In this document: piece by piece, positions 41,901-47,319 of the stretch | Numbering within the stretch: the stretch's first letter is position 1 | Layout: each line of letters starts with the position of its first letter | Assembly (NCBI GenBank): GCA_001724265.1 | Contig: MEDY01000241.1 | Span: forward strand, 1 to 47,319 | Direction of reading: 5' to 3' | DNA from: Rhizaria sp. SCN 62-66 | Lineage: Eukaryota; Rhizaria, unplaced | Length of the DNA stretch: 47,319 nt | The notes under the pieces: generated by a model | Told to the model about the DNA's origin: nothing | Databases searched by the model: none | The model's input: only the letters and a program-made list of their open reading frames with translations | Made by a program: the position numbers and the translations under genes

Positions 41901-43853
41901 CTCGAGATCCGCGTCGCGGGGCTCTCGCACCGGCTGCCCGCGCTTGTTGCCACGTCCGTGCGCACGCTGCTCGCGGTCCGTGCCCGCCTCGCGGCCGCCG
42001 TGGAGCGTGGCGACGGGCCCCAGGGCGCGCCCGTGCCCGCGGGCGGCCGCGCGCGCGACTGGGACATCGTCCCGCGGCTACTCAACCTGCGCACCGACGT
42101 TGCGCGGTACTTTGCGCACATGCATTTTGACCCCGCGGACACGACGTCGTATATGCGGCTCCTTGTGCTGCAGCAAAACCGCTTCAGCGGGACGGACCTG
42201 GTGGCCGCCGCTCTCACGGCGAGCGGGCGTGCCGAGGACGTCCCCGCCGCCGTCGCTGCTGCCGCGGCGAACCCGGACGTGAAGCCCGCTACGCATATCA
42301 CGCCGGAGGGATTTTTGGCGTTCCTGGACGAGTTCATGGGCGCTGGGCTGTCGGCCGTGATGTTCGTGCACGGCAACTACGCCCCCGAACAGGCCACTGC
42401 ACTCTTCGGCGAAGTCACCGCGATGTTGGGGCTCGAGGAGGTCTCTGACACCGAGACCGCTGAGATTTCGAAGACCGCGTTCTCTGCTCCCGCTGCCGAT
42501 GAGACTGTTGTTGACGAGCACACGCTCTGCCGCGGCGAGGCCATGCTCCAACTTGTACGCCACTCGTCACTTTTCTGAAATTATTGTATTTTATTTTTTT
42601 TGTAATTTTTTTTGTAATGACATTTTCGAGTCAACACGTTTTTCACGTATCTTGTCCTGCATAAATTTTTTTTGTCGCTTTCTTTTCGTGTAGCCCCCCG
42701 GCGTCACGACGACCCTGTCTGCGCGCGTCCGCAACCCGACCGAGCCCGCATCGTGCGTCAACGTCTACCACAACGTTGGCTGCTTCTCCCCGCGCCTCGC
42801 CGCCGCACTGGCCGTGGTCGACGCCGCGGCGTCCGAGCCGGCCTTCAACCAGCTCCGCACCAAGGAGCAGCTCGGCTACTCCGTCTCCGTCAACAGTATC
42901 CCGTTGCAGTCGCAGTTGGGGCTGGCGGTCGAAGTCACCTCGTCCTCGCACTCGGTCGCGCACGTGTTGCGGTCTATCGACGCATTTTTGACCAGTTTCC
43001 GCCCCACGCTCGTGGCGACGTGGCGTGCACACACGGCCAGTCTGCTCAACTCGTTTGCCACGCCAGACGTGGCGCTCAGCGATGTCAACATGCGCGTCTG
43101 GGTACGGACATTTCACTCGCATATCATTGCACAATGACGTCTAATTAACGATATTTGGTTTTGTTCTTTGTATTTAGTATTTGAATATTGGTTTTTGCGC
43201 TCTTTTTATATCTGTTGACTTTTCGCTAATAATATCGCGCATTTGCATTATATCTCCCTTGTTTCGCGCTCAGTCCGAGATCTCGTCCCGTTCTTTCGTG
43301 TTCGACCGCGCTGTCCGCACGTGCCGCGCGCTGACCTCGCTGACTGTGCGCGACGTCGCCGCGCTCTTCGACGCCGTTGTACTGGGCGTCAACGCCGCCC
43401 CCGCGCTCACAGTGCCGCTCGACTCCACTGTGTCTGAGGGCGGCGAGAACGACGAAAACAAGACTGCTGCCGTGTGCGAGAGTGCGAGCGACGCCCCGGA
43501 GCGTCTGGCTGCGCTTATGGGTCCCGTCGACTGCACACGCTTCCGCTCCTACGCCGCGAACCCCCGCATCCGCAGCGCGCGCGTGCGCCACACGCTGGGC
43601 TCGTGCTGCATGCGCGCCGTCCCGGCCGCTGACCGCGCGGCTGTCGAGAGCTCCGCCGTGCCCGCGGTCGGCGCGTCCCCCGCCGAGGCCGCGGCCGTGG
43701 CGGCGGCGCGCGATGGCACGCTGGCGCTGGGCCGCGCGCGGCTCATCACGGTTGCGTACGGCGCCGGGGACGCGGAGGGCGCGCTCGCGAATGTGGGCCC
43801 GCTGCCCACAGTCGCTCACGGCCACAACAACCACGGCGACGCTGCCGGTGCTC

Positions 43854-43884
<31 letters not shown>

Positions 43885-44212
43885 AGATGCGCATCACCAC
43901 GACGAAGACGAAGACGAGGATGGGCACGGTGGTGAGGAGGATGAGGACCAGAGTCTCAGCTGCAGCCGCAGCCATAGCCGCGGCGACAGCGACGGGGACG
44001 GCGATTACAGCGAGGACGAGAGCGGCGCGTTGTCGCCCGGCGTGGACACCGAGGAGGACGCCGCCAAGGTGGCCGCGGACGCGGCTGCGTGCCCGCCGCT
44101 GGACATGACTGCGGTGGCGGCGCTGCAGGCGCGTGAAACGGCGCTGGCGCTGTCGGAGGCGCTGCCAGCGGCGATCTACGCGTTTAAGACTGGGCTCGAG
44201 CGCCGTAACTGA
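38980..44212 (+). CDS. IDE: M16A zinc metallopeptidase (insulysin/nardilysin type), 4 exons
   Basis: A clamshell zinc peptidase that degrades peptides inside a closed chamber. Exons are 38980-39810, 39936-42554, 42694-43101 and 43274-44212; all introns fall between codons (donors GTACGT, GTACGC, GTACGG) and the sum is 1,599 codons. Inverted zinc motif H129-F-L-E132-H133, with the third ligand Glu210 in AVHSEFKE exactly 77 residues after H133, as in human IDE. Further blocks: MLFMGSGKYPGENQWEEF, GGYSNASTDAEHTVYQFEI, and in the C-terminal half EPAFNQLRTKEQLGYSV with the Arg/Tyr that close the active site. The W/SEI junction (exons 3/4) aligns with YWGEI of IDE. 1,598 aa against about 1,000 is due to inserts, including acidic runs near 40905-40965 and an acidic/His run at 43856-43950. 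The acidic inserts recall nardilysin, but at different positions. Start chosen at the first GC-rich ATG; 38827 is an alternative. Confidence 0.92.
43856..43950 (+). repeat. GAC/GAG acidic codon repeat in the M16 gene
   Basis: Mostly alternating GAC and GAG codons with a short His interruption (DAHHHDEDEDED), in exon 4. It is a compositional insert absent from insulysin. Confidence 0.8.
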
Positions 44213-44682
44213 TGACGATTGGGAGAATATGTGCGAGTCAGCTGGCGAGATGTGTGTGCTGAACCAGAGATGGGAGTCCAGGCTCGGTATGACGTGAAAG
44301 TGGAAGTTTGTGGCTGGAATGATGAGATGCGGTTTGGCACTCGTCAAATTCGTAATACAGATCTTCTTGGTCAATATATGAAGCTTTGCATGCATCGTTC
44401 AAAATAAGTTTGTATTAGAAGCAGTGAAGTACAGAATGAGATTAATTAACGATTAATTAACGACAATGATAAAGGTTAAACAGAGTGAGATGTGGCGATA
44501 GACCACAATCGTCGCAGCGTTAAGAACACATTTTTTTAAGAACACTGTTTGTTTTTTCTCGAATAAACGTATATGTGTACGCACATAACGTGTTTCAAAA
44601 AAGACATGGAAGAACTCCGGTCTAAATTTCAATGTGATAAGCTTGTGATGAGCTTACTATTTTACTCGTTACGGGTCTAAAG
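44213..44682. other. Convergent spacer, M16 gene / surface protein gene
   Basis: 470 bp, AT-rich, holding the 3' ends of two facing genes. It contains a perfect tandem pair of ATTAATTAACG (44441-44462). No gene or RNA was recognised. Confidence 0.5.
44441..44462. repeat. Tandem 11-mer ATTAATTAACG x2
   Basis: Two adjacent identical 11-base units, each containing the palindrome TTAATTAA. A related TAATTAACGAT lies in intron 3 of the M16 gene (about 43142). Confidence 0.85.
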
Positions 44683-47319
44683 TTAGTCACAGTTTCCCTC
44701 GTCATCCTCGGCAGGATTGCCTGAGTCAGCCGCGGCAGCGGCGCTGGCGCCAGTGGGCGCGCGGCGCACGAGTACCCTGCGCACGACCTTGCGCTTCTTC
44801 TTCTTCTCCGGGTCTACGACTCCGGCTGCGTCGGCCGCGGCTGGCGCGGCAGCAGCATCAGCTGGAGCAGCAGCGGGCGCAGCGGCAATAGGGGCAGCAA
44901 CAGGAACAGGAGCGGCAGCAACAGAAGAATCAACAGCGACAGCGGGAGCAGCATTGGCAGCGACAGCGGGAGCAGCAGCAGCAACAGGGGCAGCTGCAAC
45001 AGGAACAGGGGTTGCCACGCCCTCCACAGCGGCACTAGAGGCCGTGCTGGCCGTCGGGCTACTGCTTTGCGCGGACGCCGCAGCACCGGGAGACGCCGCC
45101 GCGCTAGGAGCGTTAGTTCCACTGCCCCTGGCCGTGGACCGCTTGGTCACAGTGAGTTTCTTCTTTGCAGCCGTTGTTGCAACGGGAGAGCTGGCAGAGC
45201 CCTTATCGATGATATCGGTGCCGCGGTAGGCAATGTGCACGGCGTCATGACGGTCGTCATCGTCGTTGGTCTCCGCATTGGTCTCGCGCGCGGGGCCTGC
45301 AACAGGGGCTACGGCGCGCACCGCGACCGGGGCGACGATGGGCACGGCGACGGAGGTGGCGGGCGCCGCGGCGGGCTTAACAACCGGAGACGCCACAGAG
45401 GCAGCAACAGGGACAGCGGAGCGCGCGGCAACAGGCGTGGCAACACTGGCAGCAACAGGTGTTGCAGTGCGTGCAGCGACAGGCGTCGCAGCGGGGGTGA
45501 CGACAGGAAGGGCGATCGCAACTTGAGCGGGGTCGGCAGCGTGCCCGCCCGTCTCCACGTCGTCATCATCGTTGTCGTAGCCGTGGATGTTGATTGGGGA
45601 GGGAGCACAGGCAATGACAACGACCTCAACGGGAGCGGGAATGGGGGCGCTAGAGGGGGGGGCGATATCCTTCTTATCGCCCTTGTCGGCGTCGGCCTTG
45701 CGGCGGCAGCAGAGGCAGTACACGGCGATGATGATGATAACGATGAGCAAAATGCCACCAACAGCAGCGCCAATAACGACACCAATGTCAATGCCGCCAC
45801 CACTGCCGGACTTTGTGCCACTGGTGTTGCTGCCGCCGTTATTGGCTCCTCCGTCAACTGTGTCGTCGGTGTCGGCGCCACTGCCACTGCCGGTACCGGA
45901 GCCAGTACCACTGCCAGTGCCACTGCCAGTGCCACTGCCAGTGCCACTGCCGGTGTCAGTGCCGGTGTCAGTGCCACTGCCGGTGTCAGTGCCAGTACCG
46001 GGGCCAGCGGGAGCGCTACACATGGTGTTTGGCGTCAAAAATCCGGCACTGCATGTCCCGCTTTCGGCGCCCTTAACGTAGCAGCTCTTGGTGGCGGCGC
46101 AGTACGAGCAGCTGACCGAGGCCGTGCTGGCGGCCATGCACGAGGCGCAGAATCGGCGAGCGAGGTCGTGGTGGAGCTGCTGACCTGATTTGAAATAATG
46201 CTAACGTATTGCTGGTACAGCGCGCTGCTTGTCGCCGTGTCGGTAGTGCTGGCGCTCGAGTCAGCGCCAATGATGCGCATGTTAACCGTTACCACGGAGA
46301 AGTTGCGCGCCGTTGCGAGGGTTGAGAACGCGTACGGGCTCTCGTCTAAGCTGTGACCGGCAGCAACGCTGCTGTCTGTGAAGGATTTGGACGAAATGTA
46401 ACTCACCTGCACGCGCGTCGGACTGGTGTCGATTTTTGCGGCAATGTGGCTTGCTAGTAGCGTCTCAAATGCATTGACAATAGCGGTGTCGCTCTTGCTG
46501 GCCGGCGCAAGCTCGCCCTGGCCCGCCTTGCGCTCGATCAGCAGCTCGATGCGGTTGGTCTGCGTCGAGGCGTTGTTGGCGCCGCTGTCCGTTGACACGG
46601 GGTAGAAGCAGCCATCGAGGAAGTTGTACTTTGCCCCACTCCAGATATCGGCTTGATAGGACTTACTGTAGGAAAAGAGCGCAAAACCGGCATCAAAGTA
46701 GAGCTTAGACATGCCCATGTCGACGTCGAGGCGCACGTGGTGCGGCCGAGCGCAGCTACCGATTGTTGCCAGCGCGGGCGTGGCCGTCGTGTAGACGGGC
46801 AGGCCAGTGCTGTTGGCCTCGATGGAGGCGTTAACGTAGATGGACGAGTATAACCCGGCGTGCATGTAGTCTTGAGCGGAGAGCTTTAGACCGAGACCGA
46901 GATCAAACGTCACGTTGGCGCGCCCAGCCAGCTCGATGGTGCGCGTAAAGTCGGCGCTGATGGCGGGCTTCTTAACGTCGGGGCTGCCGTTGTTGATGAG
47001 GATGACCATCGGCTCTTGTGTCACATGGCCTATCAGGGCGAAGCGGCCCTGCATGTTTAGGTCGCCGCGCAGCGTGAGATTAAAAGTGGCGGCAAGTCCA
47101 ATCTGGAAGGTGACTCCGGCAAGCGAAAACGAGAAGCCGAGCAATGCCTGAGAGGCGCTGAAAATTTGCTTGTTGATTGTGGCAGTAATATCGGCTTTAG
47201 CTTCAAGGTTCATGCGGGCGACAATGGCACTGGTGGAAATGCGCGCCTGCAGCGTGTCATATGGAGACATGATCTCAAAAGCAACGGTCTCCGCGCGGGC
47301 GCCGCCATAAGCGTAGCAG
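44683..47319 (-). CDS. Single-pass surface protein with PSI-like Cys module, 5'-partial, apparent frame break
   Basis: The reading is open at the window edge (47319), so the N-terminus is missing. Part 1 (47319 to about 46170) is an extracellular region that I do not recognise, with several N-glycosylation sequons (NLT, NVT, NAS, NST). Part 2, in another frame (about 46155 to 44683), begins with FCASC followed by CSYC and KSC, the spacing of a PSI (plexin-semaphorin-integrin) module, then a Gly/Thr/Ser/Asp stalk of short repeats, one transmembrane helix (IGAAVGGILLIVIIIIAVYC, about 45710-45797), a CCRRK stop-transfer, and a long cytoplasmic Ala/Val/Pro tail ending in Lys/Arg-rich and acidic patches, TAA stop. 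The order is sensible for one receptor-like protein, so the two frames belong together; joining them needs a -1 (or +2) step near 46150-46180. No intron with the local GTNCG donor fits there. Confidence 0.68.
45876..46006 (+). repeat. Minisatellite encoding the Gly-Thr-Gly-Ser stalk
   Basis: Variants of CACTGCCAGTGC repeat back to back and encode the GTGSGTGS / GTDTGS stalk on the minus strand, between the PSI-like module and the membrane helix. Units differ by CAGTGC/CGGTGTC substitutions. Confidence 0.8.
46145..46185 (-). other. Apparent -1 frame break in the surface-protein gene
   Basis: Upstream coding is in one frame up to about SSSTTTSLADS. The PSI-like FCASC starts in the frame two bases later. 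One missing base (or two extra) in the GC-rich CTCGCTCGCCGATTC stretch explains it. No X-XXY-YYZ slippery heptamer is visible. Confidence 0.6.

Overview
The window is nuclear DNA of a flagellated, probably free-living unicellular eukaryote. Very GC-rich coding blocks alternate with short AT-rich spacers. Nine short AT-rich spliceosomal introns (100-253 bp) can be placed from protein continuity. The genes are eukaryotic: central-apparatus CFAP46, ciliary TMEM138, dynein roadblock light chain, ESCRT-III CHMP6, trafficking factor DOP1, ER protein disulfide isomerase with a KDEL tail, U6 snRNA phosphodiesterase USB1, an M16A insulysin-like peptidase, a class-I-type glutamine synthetase relative, and a single-pass surface protein with a PSI-like module. 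I cannot name the lineage. Extreme Ala enrichment and long compositionally biased inserts make several proteins 1.5 to 1.7 times the usual family length.

Layout: 1-13933 (+) 3' part of CFAP46, no introns; 14136-15657 (-) USB1, 2 exons; 15975-16573 (+) TMEM138, 2 exons; 17326-18435 (-) unrecognised Ala-rich protein; 18940-31272 (+) DOP1, one 12.3-kb exon; 31473-33575 (+) glutamine-synthetase family; 33769-34777 (-) CHMP6, 2 exons; 35243-36136 (+) roadblock light chain, 4 exons; 36175-36384 (-) doubtful small ORF; 36918-38435 (+) PDI; 38980-44212 (+) M16A peptidase, 4 exons; 44683 to beyond 47319 (-) membrane protein with an apparent frame break near 46150-46180. Genes are packed in head-to-head and tail-to-tail pairs with spacers of about 190-780 bp, so divergent promoters are probably shared.

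The most interesting signal is in CFAP46. One reading frame is open from base 2 to 13933 except for three in-frame TAG triplets (116, 356, 8534), with no TAA or TGA. The first in-frame ATG is only at 2936. No AT-rich spacer or intron-like sequence surrounds any of the TAGs. All eleven confidently or moderately called genes in the window end in TAA (7) or TGA (4), and none ends in TAG. Together this suggests that UAG is a sense codon in this nucleus, or less likely that it is read through or that the gene is decaying. The amino acid cannot be fixed from sequence alone; Gln and Leu both fit.

A second lineage-level signal is the 5' splice site. All nine introns carry C at +4 and G at +5 (consensus GTACGT instead of GTAAGT), which predicts a changed partner in U1 and/or U6 snRNA.
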